A stretch of 64,000 nucleotides of DNA from Acidobacteriota bacterium. GTDB taxonomy: Bacteria; Acidobacteriota; Thermoanaerobaculia; Gp7-AA8; JAHWKK01. The notes under the pieces were generated by a model. It was not told the origin of the DNA, searched no databases, and saw only the letters and a list, made by a program, of their open reading frames with translations. Made by a program: the position numbers and the translations under genes. Below are positions 49,870-59,302 of the stretch, piece after piece; within the stretch, counting starts at the first letter, position 1; each line of letters starts with the position of its first letter. The DNA lies in assembly GCA_019347945.1 (NCBI GenBank), contig JAHWKK010000018.1, positions 1 through 64,000 on the forward strand, in the 5' to 3' direction.

Positions 49870-52674
49870 CTACTCGACCCTGAACACCTTCATGACCTCG
49901 TCGCCGAGGTGGTTGATGACCTTGACGGCGATACGGCCGGATCTGGGTTTGTCGAAGGGGCGGGAGGTGTCGCTGTGGAGGGTTTCCCAGGCCTCTTTGT
50001 TGATCTCGGCTTTGAGGGTGCTCTTCAGAGATTTGTACGGATCGTTCGCGCCGAGGAAGTAGGCGTGACGGACGAAAAAGCTCTCCTCGTTGTATTCGGT
50101 GTCGATGAACCAGCAGGCGATGCCGTCGACGTCGTCGCTCCGGACTTCGCCGGTGCGGGGATCGAAGACATCGACGCCGTTGATCTTCACCTGGATCTGA
50201 CCGTCCTCGGCGTCCAGGATGTCGATGTCCGGCTCGCCGAAGATGACGAAGAGGTTCCCCTTGCCGGTGCTCTTGAGGTCTTCGGCCATATGGAGGTCGG
50301 CATTCATCCGCGCCTTGAGGATCGAGATCCGCCCTAGCTGGGAGATCTCGGAGGCCTGCGCGGCGTAGCTGAACGCGCAAGCGATCACGACGTCGAAGCC
50401 TGCCTCCCCCGCTTCCTTCGCTGCCTTGACGAGGTCAGGTCGTGAGACGGTTCCGAATTCCGGTCCGATCATGATCCCGGCGCGCTTCTCGGTTCCATCG
50501 CCATCGACGTATCGTCCCTCGGCGGCGATCATGTCCCCCGGCCACGGCGTGAGGGAGGTGAACTCGATCTTGTCTTCCTTGTGCGCCTGCTGGACGCCGG
50601 ACATCTTCAGGTTCTCGAGAATCATCGACGGGAAGTCCTGCGCGGGCCGATAGCCGATCTTACCGTCGGCGATGCTGTCGATCAGCTCGTCGTCCTCGTC
50701 GACGCCAGGGACGCGGTGGGGAGAAAGGCTCTCGACGGTGAAGGGGCCGGCGACGCGAACTTTGCCGCTCTCGATGTATGGCGAGTCGTAAAGATACTCC
50801 GCTTCCGTTTTCGCAGCGATCGACGCATCAATCTCCTCTTGTCTTCGTCGTCTCAGCCCTGACCACTCCTCGTGTATGCTCTTTGCTGTTGACGGCCAAT
50901 CTTTGTCTGCTTCAAGTGGAACACACCATTCATCCCACTGTTGTCCCAGTATGGAGTTGAGCTCTCTCAGTAATGGAGCTGATCTGGCACCGAACTTCTC
51001 CCAGATCACATCGATCTCCGCATCGTTGGCGATAGATTTCAGGGTGACGTGGGGCGCCCGCTCATAGACAAACCCGTGTCGGATATCGCCGCGAGTAGGG
51101 GAATCCGAGAAACCGGAACGGGTGATTTCTGCTAGCTTCCTCTGACCCTCCCTGCTATCCGACAGCAGGTAGTAGCTATATCGTGAGCCCATAATTCGCG
51201 CTCTTGTCAGCGCCAGCGCCACCCGAGATGTATCGATCGTAATCCAGCGGCGCCCCCATTTTTCAGCAACGAACGCGGTCGTCCCTGATCCGCAAGTGGG
51301 ATCCAAGACCAGATCGCCAGGATCTGTAGTCATGAGGACGCAGCGCTGAATTACTCGGTTCGATGTCTGCACTACGTATTGCTTTTGGGAGGGTGCAGAG
51401 GTGTCCTGCCAAACGTTAGACAACGGGGTCACTGGATAGTCCGAATGTTTCAGTACGTATCGCAGCGTACTTCCGCCTGCATATGGCTGAAGCCGATTAG
51501 CCATCGCCAGTCGATTCATTCCTTCTCGTGGACTCTTCCACGATTTGCCAGGAGGGAGTTTGAACGTGGTTCCGTTGAATTCAAATTCGTAAATGCCAGT
51601 CGCGAAGGCGCCAGCAGGGTAAAGACCGATTAACTGATAGACTTCCGCGCCTTCCGGCAAGAGCCTGTGACTCGCGATCTCGTCAGAGCTCATTTTTCGA
51701 CGATGCCCTGACGGCAACTCCACATAATTCCAGTGCGTATCTCCTTCAACGACGCTGAACTGGTAAAGAGGCCTGTACTTTGCCTGCTCCCTGTCCTTTG
51801 CGTACCACAGCAGATAGTCGCAATTCCCCTCGAGAAGTTGCCCGCCGAGGGGCATCGTCTTCTTCCGGAAAGAAATCAACTCGATTTTGTTGTGGGCGCC
51901 GAACACCTCGTCCAGCACTGCTGCGACGAATTCGATGTTTTCAGTACCGATTTGGACAAAAAGTGAACCCGATTCTGTGAGTAGATCTCTGGCAACGCTC
52001 AATCGATCCCGTATGTAGCTCAGATAGGAATGGATTCCATCGCGCCACGTGTCACGGAAAGCTCTTACCTGCTCGGGTTCGCGCGTGATGTGGTCGACAG
52101 CACCATCCTTAACGTCTTTTGTCGTCGTCGACCACTGAAAGTTGGAATTGAATCTAATCCCGTAAGGTGGGTCGAAATAGATGCACTGAACTTTGCCGCG
52201 GAGCCCTTCGCGTTCCGCGAGTGACGCCATGACCTGGAGGCTGTCGCCTAGGATCATGCGGTTGGTCCAGTTCGCGTCGTGCTGGTAGAACTCGGTCTTC
52301 TTCGCCTCCTCCGAGATGCCGTTGAAGTCGGCGAAGAGGTCGAACTGGCCCTCGTCGTCCGCTCCACCGCTGCTCTCCTTCGTGCGGCGCATCAGGTCGT
52401 CGATCAGGACCTTCGGGTGAACCTTCTCCTGGATGAAGAGCGGCGGCGCCTGCACGACGAGATCGGACCAGTCCTGCTGGTCCTTCCCTCGCCACACGAG
52501 CTGCGGGTCGACGTCGCGGTTCCGCCGCTCGTAGGCGACCTGGACGGGTGAGAGATCGTCCGAGTCCATGATGGACTGGTATTCCGCCGTAGGGAGGTTG
52601 CGGCGCTTCGCCTCGTCGTGGGTGAGCGCTTCGACCTGCTTGGGTAATTTCTTCTTTGATCTACGGGTTGACAT
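49870..52674 (-). CDS. Type III restriction-modification adenine methyltransferase (Mod)
   Basis: A 934-aa N6-adenine DNA methyltransferase. The catalytic DPPY (168-171, in YFDPPYGIRF) comes before the AdoMet-binding motif DPTCGSGTTAF (~470), the beta-class order of type III Mod proteins. The central section would hold the target-recognition region, and the long C-terminal half (LDAEDGQIQVKINGVDVFDP, GRIAVKVINHLGDEVMKVF) is shared with Mod proteins paired to Res of this kind. It overlaps the DUF4145 gene by 14 bp. Methylation should protect the host from the Res nuclease encoded upstream. Confidence 0.9.
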   Translation of the reverse strand: MSTRRSKKKLPKQVEALTHDEAKRRNLPTAEYQSIMDSDDLSPVQVAYERRNRDVDPQLVWRGKDQQDWSDLVVQAPPLFIQEKVHPKVLIDDLMRRTKESSGGADDEGQFDLFADFNGISEEAKKTEFYQHDANWTNRMILGDSLQVMASLAEREGLRGKVQCIYFDPPYGIRFNSNFQWSTTTKDVKDGAVDHITREPEQVRAFRDTWRDGIHSYLSYIRDRLSVARDLLTESGSLFVQIGTENIEFVAAVLDEVFGAHNKIELISFRKKTMPLGGQLLEGNCDYLLWYAKDREQAKYRPLYQFSVVEGDTHWNYVELPSGHRRKMSSDEIASHRLLPEGAEVYQLIGLYPAGAFATGIYEFEFNGTTFKLPPGKSWKSPREGMNRLAMANRLQPYAGGSTLRYVLKHSDYPVTPLSNVWQDTSAPSQKQYVVQTSNRVIQRCVLMTTDPGDLVLDPTCGSGTTAFVAEKWGRRWITIDTSRVALALTRARIMGSRYSYYLLSDSREGQRKLAEITRSGFSDSPTRGDIRHGFVYERAPHVTLKSIANDAEIDVIWEKFGARSAPLLRELNSILGQQWDEWCVPLEADKDWPSTAKSIHEEWSGLRRRRQEEIDASIAAKTEAEYLYDSPYIESGKVRVAGPFTVESLSPHRVPGVDEDDELIDSIADGKIGYRPAQDFPSMILENLKMSGVQQAHKEDKIEFTSLTPWPGDMIAAEGRYVDGDGTEKRAGIMIGPEFGTVSRPDLVKAAKEAGEAGFDVVIACAFSYAAQASEISQLGRISILKARMNADLHMAEDLKSTGKGNLFVIFGEPDIDILDAEDGQIQVKINGVDVFDPRTGEVRSDDVDGIACWFIDTEYNEESFFVRHAYFLGANDPYKSLKSTLKAEINKEAWETLHSDTSRPFDKPRSGRIAVKVINHLGDEVMKVFRVE

Positions 52675-53311
52675 CAGTTTTCTTTAGGCTCCGCAACCTG
52701 TTCAGCAGTGCTGAGTACTGATACACGGCCTTCAAAATCTCCTTCGCGAATTCGATTCCGACCTCGACTTCATCTTTGCCAATCTTATTGAACTCCTGGG
52801 ATTCAATGTGCGCCGCATCGTTTCCGAGAAGTCGAAGATCATCCAAGCCTTCTAGAAGCTCCGTCGGCAGGACAATCTTAGTTCCAAGGTCCTTGATCCG
52901 CTCCTTGAGATTCTTTCCATTAGCACCACGATCACGGCAAAGTTCTTCAAGGGTTTTACGGACCATGATCGCAGCGGCTGTATAACATTGAATTGCGTGG
53001 CACTTTACCGCTTCTTCGATAGCATCTCTTACATTGTTCGGTATGTTTGTTAAGTCGAGATCTATGCTCTCAGGTGGATACGTGGTCAGTAGCTTCCCCT
53101 CGGGGTTGGAGAAGAAAAATACCACTGCCCAACATTGCGGGTTTGGGCACCTTCTGATCCCAGCGATCACATACGGAGTTTCTGACGTAATTACCAGATC
53201 ACTCGACTTTGGTATCGCCCAGAATACTCCCTGCTGAAGACAGCCCGGACACCGGAGACTGATCGAAAGAATCGGGTTATTAACTGCAACTTCTGATGCT
53301 TTGATAATCAC
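52661..53311 (-). CDS. DUF4145 zinc-ribbon protein inside the type III RM operon
   Basis: A 216-aa protein. N-terminal zinc ribbon: SLRCPGCLQQG and RRCPNPQCWAVV. The C-terminal DUF4145 part has CHAIQCYTAAAIMVRKTLEE and DDLRLLGNDAAHIESQ; the R...N-x3-H pattern recalls HEPN-type helical domains. Start is GTG 53311 with AGGAGG 5 nt upstream. It sits between res and mod, overlapping mod by 14 bp. DUF4145 proteins occur beside restriction systems and may bind RNA or tRNA or regulate the nuclease; the role here is inferred. Confidence 0.75.
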   Translation of the reverse strand: MIIKASEVAVNNPILSISLRCPGCLQQGVFWAIPKSSDLVITSETPYVIAGIRRCPNPQCWAVVFFFSNPEGKLLTTYPPESIDLDLTNIPNNVRDAIEEAVKCHAIQCYTAAAIMVRKTLEELCRDRGANGKNLKERIKDLGTKIVLPTELLEGLDDLRLLGNDAAHIESQEFNKIGKDEVEVGIEFAKEILKAVYQYSALLNRLRSLKKTDVNP

Positions 53312-53381
53312 CCCGGCCTCCTATGTGCTAATAATCGCGTGCCTAGGGGATGTCCCGAAGCGGGTGGACTATTGGTCGCAA

Positions 53382-56300
53382 TCATTCCGCCTCCGCCATC
53401 TCTGGCTCGGCTGCCTGGTCGATGATCTGGGTGAGCTGTTGCTGGATCTTTTCCTCGAAGCCGGACTCGATCTCCCAGATGTCGGTGAGCTCGGAGAAGG
53501 CCCAGCGGCCGAAGGTCTGGAGATGGTTCACGCCGGGGATCCAGTAAGTGTCCATCGTGGACTTTTTCTCCTTCGCGTCTTCGCCGCGGTATCCCTTGAT
53601 CTCGATGACGAGATGGAGCAGATCCTCTATGCCTCGGCCGTCGTCGATGAGGACGATGAAGTCGGGGCGGTAGCGGCGGGCTTCGGAGCCGTGGCGGTAC
53701 GGGACCTCGAACCCGAGGTTGTGATTCTTGACGTAGGCGTGGACGCGGGGGTGGGACTCGACGACGCGGCAAAGCTCGGCTTCCCAGCCGCTGTCGAGAA
53801 TGCACCAGTTGATGTGGCACTTCCGCGGATCGGTCTGCCATCGGTCGGTCTTCGAGGTGTTGAAGTTCACGTGGATCGTCGAGCCGGTCGGGTTGTAGGG
53901 GTCGAGGATCGCGCGAATCGGCGTCTCCTCCGAGTGATGTGCGACGATCGCGTTCGTGATGCGCTCGCACGCTTCGTCACCGAGCTGGCGGTAGATGAGC
54001 TGAGCGGGATACGTCCCGCCCTTGCACTCGAGGTAGTTGTCGAGCCATTCGCGGGTGATGCTCTTCAGCTGGTTGAAGAGGTGGTACTTCGGCTCCTGCC
54101 CCTGCTCGCGCCACTTGGTCGTAAGGAGCCGCTCGGTGAGATGGTAGAGGAGCGTCGTGTAGCGGACCTTGTCGAGGTGCTTGAGGTCGAGGTCGACTCC
54201 CTCCCCCACGACCGCTTCGTTGCGTGTCGACGACGGCCCGACGATCTCCGGCGTCAGCACATATCGCGAGTCCTCGGTGAACTTCGCCTGCAGCCGTTCC
54301 GCCGGAAGCTCGACACGATAGCCGGCAACACGGGGGAAGCGGATCTCGAGATGATCGCGCTGCGGTGAAACCGCCTTCACTTGGATCGTCTCGCGCGGTG
54401 GCTGCGGCGGGGCCACGACCGGTTTTGCGGTGAAGTCGAACGGAATCCCGAGGATGTCGGCGTACTCGACGTTGAAGAGGCCGGCGTCGTTGAGGTCGTA
54501 GGACTGGCGGCGGAGTGCGCGGCCGATGACCTGCTCGCAGAGTAGCTGCGTACCGAACGCACGCACTCCGAGGATGTGCGTGACGTTGTTCGCGTCCCAC
54601 CCCTCGGTGAGCATCGAAACGGAGACGACACAGCGAATCGACTCGCCGAGCTGGTCCTTCTTGCCGACGGTGTTCATGACTTCGCGTAGGAGGTCCTGAT
54701 CGCTGATGTTCTCGACGCGCTGGCGGTCGCCGGTGCGCTCGAGCTCCTCGCGCTTGAAGCGCTCGATCTCGTCGGCCGCGGCGTCTCGGAAGTTTTTGTC
54801 GAGAGCGTCCCCCGACTCGAGCTGTTCGCTGTCGATCAGCAGCGTACGGGGGCGGGGAATCGCATTGCCGTGCTCATCGAAGTTCTGGAACAGAGTGTGA
54901 CGTCCGGGAACAACTTTGCTCGTGCCATCCTCGTTCTCCTGGATGAAGCCGGAGACGAAATCGTAGACGAGCTTCGAGGTCGACGTGTTGTTGCAAACGA
55001 TGATGAAGCAGGGAGGAACATCGATCCCCTCCTCCTCCCACAGCTCGAAAGTTTCCTCGTAGTGGCCGTAGAGTGCTTCGAGCGCGGTCTGGAGTGTTGC
55101 CGGAAGATCGCGAGGATCGAGATTCTTCGCCTTGCCCCGACCCTTTTTCGGCATTTCGCTCCGGATGTTCTCCCACAGGTGGCGGAAGATCGGGCCCGTG
55201 CCTTCGTGAACGTTGTCGGAGACCGGGACGCGCGGGAGCTTGACGATGCCGCACTCTATCGCGTCCATCAGGCCGAAGTCGCTCATCGTCCAGGGAAAGA
55301 GCGTCCCCTCAGCGTAGCCTGAGCCGCGCAGGAAGAAGGGCGTCGCGGAGAGATCAAGGATCTGGTTGAGGCCGAGCTTGCGGTTGACCGCTTCGATTCC
55401 GTTGATCCAGAGGCGTGCGGCTTCCTTGTTCTTCTCCGCTTCCTTCCGATCGTCCCCCTTCAGAACCTCTTCCTCGTCTTCGCCCGGCTTCTCGCGGTAG
55501 CAGTGATGCGCCTCGTCGTTGAGGACCATCACGTTCTTCATTCCCATCAGCTCCGGCATCACCCGCTGGAGCATCTGCCCCTCGGTCTCGAGCGTCTGGA
55601 GGTCTTCGCCGACGCGTCCCTTGAGGAGTGCACGGGTACCACTGGCGAGCTGCATCGTCTCGCGCAGCTTGAAGGAGTGGTAGTTGGTGATGACGATCTT
55701 CGCGCGCCCGAGGTCGCGGAGCATGTCGGATGGGACGAGCTCACGGGACTGGTAGTAGCTGTCGGGGTCGTTCGGCTGGAGGACGCGGAGCCGGTCCTTG
55801 ATCGTGATGCCGGGGGTTACTATGAGGAAGCCGCGGGTGAATCGCTTCGCGTTCGGGTGGCGGACGGCGTTGATCGTCTGCCAGGCGATCGTCATCGCCA
55901 TGACGGTTGTCTTGCCGGCGCCGGTCGCGAGCTTGAGCGCGAGACGCGGGAGGCCGGGGTTGGCCTGGTCGTTCGCCTGCTCGAGGTGCTCGAGGAACTT
56001 CTTGCCTTCTTTAGTCTTCGGCGCGACCTCGGTGAGCCAGATCAGCGTCTCGACAGCTTCGACCTGACAGAAGAACGGGCGGAACGTGCTGAACTCGTGG
56101 TGGCGCCAGTGCTCGAGTAGCCGTGCGGTTTCGGGTGTGACGTTCCATTCGTTCGGATTCGGAAGCGCCCGCCAGCGGTCGACCTGATCGCGCAGCACGT
56201 TGATCATGCTGGCCGTCGCATCGTACTGCTGCCGCTCGTCGGAGATGCCGGCGCCTTCGTCGAAGACGAGGTCCTTCTGTTCCTTCTTTCGTCGCTTCGG

Positions 56301-56468
56301 CTTCGGGATGGGCGTGATGAACTCGGCCTTTCGCCGCCGTTCCATGACGTTGCCGGTCGGCTGTCCGTTCTCGTCGAGCTGCCAGTGCCTAGCCGGGTAC
56401 TTGTACGGCGAGTTGAGGATCGGTCGTTCGAAGAAGGATTCAGTGACGGAAGTCGTGCCTTCAGCCAT
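53382..56468 (-). CDS. Type III restriction enzyme Res subunit
   Basis: A 1028-aa helicase-nuclease. Walker A is LATGAGKTTVMAM, the DEAH box VLNDEAHHCY, motif III LDLSATPFFLRGSG, and the later motifs WDANNVTHILGVRAFGTQL and CEQVIGRALRRQSYDL. The C-terminal PD-(D/E)xK nuclease has RYRPDFIVLID and LVIEIKGYRGEDAKEKK. All motifs look intact. ATG 56468 has GGAG 8 nt upstream. It heads a minus-strand series res-DUF4145-mod-59aa-ATPase. Confidence 0.9.
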   Translation of the reverse strand: MAEGTTSVTESFFERPILNSPYKYPARHWQLDENGQPTGNVMERRRKAEFITPIPKPKRRKKEQKDLVFDEGAGISDERQQYDATASMINVLRDQVDRWRALPNPNEWNVTPETARLLEHWRHHEFSTFRPFFCQVEAVETLIWLTEVAPKTKEGKKFLEHLEQANDQANPGLPRLALKLATGAGKTTVMAMTIAWQTINAVRHPNAKRFTRGFLIVTPGITIKDRLRVLQPNDPDSYYQSRELVPSDMLRDLGRAKIVITNYHSFKLRETMQLASGTRALLKGRVGEDLQTLETEGQMLQRVMPELMGMKNVMVLNDEAHHCYREKPGEDEEEVLKGDDRKEAEKNKEAARLWINGIEAVNRKLGLNQILDLSATPFFLRGSGYAEGTLFPWTMSDFGLMDAIECGIVKLPRVPVSDNVHEGTGPIFRHLWENIRSEMPKKGRGKAKNLDPRDLPATLQTALEALYGHYEETFELWEEEGIDVPPCFIIVCNNTSTSKLVYDFVSGFIQENEDGTSKVVPGRHTLFQNFDEHGNAIPRPRTLLIDSEQLESGDALDKNFRDAAADEIERFKREELERTGDRQRVENISDQDLLREVMNTVGKKDQLGESIRCVVSVSMLTEGWDANNVTHILGVRAFGTQLLCEQVIGRALRRQSYDLNDAGLFNVEYADILGIPFDFTAKPVVAPPQPPRETIQVKAVSPQRDHLEIRFPRVAGYRVELPAERLQAKFTEDSRYVLTPEIVGPSSTRNEAVVGEGVDLDLKHLDKVRYTTLLYHLTERLLTTKWREQGQEPKYHLFNQLKSITREWLDNYLECKGGTYPAQLIYRQLGDEACERITNAIVAHHSEETPIRAILDPYNPTGSTIHVNFNTSKTDRWQTDPRKCHINWCILDSGWEAELCRVVESHPRVHAYVKNHNLGFEVPYRHGSEARRYRPDFIVLIDDGRGIEDLLHLVIEIKGYRGEDAKEKKSTMDTYWIPGVNHLQTFGRWAFSELTDIWEIESGFEEKIQQQLTQIIDQAAEPEMAEAE

Positions 56469-56542
56469 CAAAGGTGCTCCAGCGGCTGAAACGGCTCGAT
56501 CTCAACTTCGTTACCTCCCTCGCGGATTTTCGGGTCGGGAGC

Positions 56543-56572
56543 ATTCTACATGGAGAGATGGAGGGACGTCAG
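56543..56572 (-). promoter_or_regulatory. Putative sigma70-type promoter of the type III RM operon
   Basis: CTGACG (56567-56572) and TAGAAT (56543-56548) on the minus strand, with an 18-bp spacer, about 75 bp before res. A similar TAGAATCGGCG segment with the same downstream GTCGAGCC block occurs again at about 57150-57235. Confidence 0.3.
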
Positions 56573-56603
56573 ATTCTTCCCATGAGCGGACCAGCGCGAT
56601 ATC

Positions 56604-56849
56604 TCAGGCCTTCGGGCTGTTCCCCGAACTCCGGAGAAGATCCCGGATCTCTTCCATCACCTCGAGCTTCGTCAGATCGCGCGCCGCCGATCCCGAGCTC
56701 GCTCTGACTAGTTCTTCGATTCGAGTCAATAACTCGACCTGTTCCTTCGCGTAGAGCCAGATCCGGCCGAGTGCAACTAGCGCAAAGATCGCCAGCAACG
56801 AACCAATGGTTACCGCGAGACATCCCGCAGATGCGACGCTTTCTTCCAT
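56604..56849 (-). CDS. 81-aa single-pass membrane protein
   Basis: A membrane helix (AGCLAVTIGSLLAIFALVAL) is followed by a charged, helical cytoplasmic tail (KLEVMEEIRDLLRSSGN). AAGGAGG lies 8 nt before ATG 56849. It is the last small gene before res, with 135 bp between. No family recognised. Confidence 0.55.
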   Translation of the reverse strand: MEESVASAGCLAVTIGSLLAIFALVALGRIWLYAKEQVELLTRIEELVRASSGSAARDLTKLEVMEEIRDLLRSSGNSPKA

Positions 56850-57294
56850 TAAACATCCTCCTTAATCGCACGAGCGCTCCCTGACCGATGGAAAGAACTA
56901 CTTCCGCTTCTGGTTGGTGTCTTATTGTAAGAAACGCCGCGGCGAATCATGCCGACGAGCTCATGGACGGTGGCTTCCTGTCTACCCAACCCAGAATCTC
57001 TCCTGGATCAATGATCGCGGCTGGGTTCCAGACAGCGGGCCGCTGAATTTCGGGAATCGTGATCGAGTTGGAGTGTACCCGAAACGGTGCGTTCGGCTCC
57101 GTTAGACAACGTAGCCCTGTCATTCCGGAGAGTTCCCTTCCGGGATGCCGTCATGACTCGTCTGGTGGAATCGGCTCGACCTCAACTGAACTCCCCGCTC
57201 GTTGATGAACATCGCCGATTCTACACTGACTTTAGAAGGATTCAGGGAGACCGCCTTACTCGCGCTGGAACCAAATCGGGCCAATATGGGCGAA
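56850..57294. other. Gap with no gene seen
   Basis: No convincing frame. The part at about 57150-57235 resembles the res leader at 56485-56550: GGCTCGACCTCAACT versus GGCTCGATCTCAACT, and GATTCTACA versus CATTCTACA in the same order. It may be a decayed copy of that promoter. Confidence 0.4.
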
Positions 57295-58848
57295 TCACTC
57301 GCCTTCAGACCTATTCGTTCCTCCCATGTTCTCCTTGATCTTCGCGAAGCTCAACCCGACGAAGAAGTAGTCGCGATCCTCTGTAACGTTAAGATTCAGG
57401 CCGTAGCCGATCTGTACCTGATTACGAAACAAACCTAGGATGGCGGCGACGCCGAGCTCAATTTCCTTGACATTCGAAAAGTCGAGGTATGACAGGTTGA
57501 CGCCAAGGGAGGGGTCCAGCGACCGCAGAAGCCACGCCTTGTGAGGCCTCGCATCCTTACTGAAGAAGAGCGATACCCCACCTGCGCCCTTGAAGTTCGA
57601 CGACGAACGATCCTCATCGTCTGAATCAGAGTCGTTAATCCTCTTGATAAGGAGAAAACTGTCGGTAATGTCTGTACGCCAGTCAAAGTCCTGAACTTCA
57701 ATTCGTGCAATCGTATATTGCTTCTGTGCTGTCGCTCCTGCGCTGGATTGGACATACAGCGGTGGGCCGGGATCGTGGACGAGATAGATCTTCACAATAT
57801 CACCGGGACGCGCGCCTTGCTCGGCCAAGGACACCTGGCCCTCGGCAACGTCGAAAAGCAAGCTCTCGAGGATCTCGTCCATTTTGACTGATGATCGCGC
57901 ACTTTCCTGTCTAAGATTCGTCGCTAGCCATGTTAACTGCTGCGAGATCTTCTTTTCCAATTCCTCAAGCTGACTGTCGACATCAGCTGCCTCATCCAAT
58001 GACCGTTGAACACTTTCCTTTCTGCTCAGGAGTAGTTCGGCGGCATCTCTAGCAAAAGCTCCTGCGTCGCCGACGGCACTCAGGGCATATTGCGCTGCCG
58101 AATTGAGCATATGGTCAATACGTCGTTCGAGAGCAGCGAGTTCTTCATTTAGGGCATCCCTACGCCGCTTTTCTCCGAACTCTGGTGAGAGAGCCTGGCG
58201 CTGCTTCAACAGCGACCGAACAAGGTCGAGATGCAGAGTAAGCTGATTTGCTGAAGAAGACGTGACGTTCGACAAGAGCCGAATCCTGTCGATGTCACCC
58301 TCGTTTGGAGCAACGAGAAACCAGGTAGCTGCATGTAGAAGCGCGGCTTCATCGCAGTTTTCCGAAGCGATGCAAATACTGACCTGTTCTTGCAGTTGAG
58401 AAAATTCTCGGGCGAATTCTCGCCTGTCGAGTTGTGTCATCACAAACATCTTTACGGGCTTTCCAACCTCAGAATACCCTTCAACCTCGACATCTCTATC
58501 ATTGATCGCTGCTCGTATCGTATAGCTGCCTCTACTGAAAGGGCCTGTATCGGGAATGTTCTTAAACCTCAATAGAATCGTGCTTTGATCGTCTGCTCTC
58601 AGGAGCGGCTGGTCCTCCCACCACCCTTCTTGGACCGCCGACTGGGCTTCCCAAAAGCGAGAGACGTCAACGATTCCCTTGTACTCGCGGATCTCCACGA
58701 AGTCGAAAGGCTCGTACAACTGAAGCCCTTGATCTGAGGAGCTTGTGGCTGCTCTAGTCAGTCCCTTCCCGTCGTCTGTTCTCGGGGTTGGCTGGTGAGT
58801 GCAGCTCATGAGGACGGCCAGAACACAACCTAATAGGAACACTCTCAT
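57295..58848 (-). CDS. Large lipoprotein with coiled-coil middle, unknown
   Basis: A 517-aa protein. Signal peptide MRVFLLGCVLAVLMSCTHQ with lipobox (VLMSC). The first third looks beta-rich (STILLRFKNIPDTGPFSRGS); the middle is helical coiled coil (LNEELAALERRIDHMLNSAA, VDSQLEELEKKISQQL); the end, with ELGVAAILGLFRNQVQIGYG and RDYFFVGLSFAKI, resembles an outer-membrane-like beta segment. GAAGGAGA is placed before ATG. Family unknown. AT-rich codon use fits the rest of the island. Confidence 0.65.
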   Translation of the reverse strand: MRVFLLGCVLAVLMSCTHQPTPRTDDGKGLTRAATSSSDQGLQLYEPFDFVEIREYKGIVDVSRFWEAQSAVQEGWWEDQPLLRADDQSTILLRFKNIPDTGPFSRGSYTIRAAINDRDVEVEGYSEVGKPVKMFVMTQLDRREFAREFSQLQEQVSICIASENCDEAALLHAATWFLVAPNEGDIDRIRLLSNVTSSSANQLTLHLDLVRSLLKQRQALSPEFGEKRRRDALNEELAALERRIDHMLNSAAQYALSAVGDAGAFARDAAELLLSRKESVQRSLDEAADVDSQLEELEKKISQQLTWLATNLRQESARSSVKMDEILESLLFDVAEGQVSLAEQGARPGDIVKIYLVHDPGPPLYVQSSAGATAQKQYTIARIEVQDFDWRTDITDSFLLIKRINDSDSDDEDRSSSNFKGAGGVSLFFSKDARPHKAWLLRSLDPSLGVNLSYLDFSNVKEIELGVAAILGLFRNQVQIGYGLNLNVTEDRDYFFVGLSFAKIKENMGGTNRSEGE

Positions 58849-59089
58849 TCTGTCTCCTTCTCGCCTTCAGCGACTCAAGCTTCCTTGATGCACAAAAGAC
58901 ATCACCGCGAGGACACCACTACTCCTCGTCGATATGAAACGGATCGCAGAAAGACGACCGGACTCATGCGTCCTCCACCTGCTACCTTGCTTCGGTTGTC
59001 TGCTACGGGAACGGGGAATTTATAGCACATCGAGGACTTCACAGACAAGAATTTTCTGCATCCCGATGGAGCACGGGGACGGCTTCCGC
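58849..59089. other. Gap with no gene seen
   Basis: Only short broken frames; a 67-codon frame from 58934 has no ribosome site. No dispersed repeats. Confidence 0.4.
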
Positions 59090-59302
59090 GGACGCGGACG
59101 TCGGCGTACCCGTCGAGGACGATGCGATCACCGGTGATGGTCAGAGCTCGTGCCCCGTATGCGGATCGGAATCATTCGTGCCCACCGGGACGCGACGGCG
59201 CCTCAAGGCGATCACGCTCCTCTTCCGTACTCTGATCCTGCTCTGGCCGGTGACGTGGGGTTTTCACGGTGGCGGTGCGAGGCGTGTGGGCATCGGTGGT
59301 AG
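59090..59302 (+). pseudogene. Frameshifted zinc-ribbon membrane protein
   Basis: One frame reads DVGVPVEDDAITGDGQSS then CPVCGSESFVPTG and a hydrophobic stretch AITLLFRTLILLWPVTW. At about 59260, shifting one base gives FSRWRCEACGHRW and a stop at 59300-59302. CPVCG plus CEACG make a complete zinc ribbon, so a one-base loss in the GGGG or TTTT run is the simplest explanation. The start of the gene is not clear. Confidence 0.5.

Noticed and set aside
53301-54368. 355-aa plus-strand frame opposite res
   Set aside because: Antisense to the conserved Res nuclease domain.
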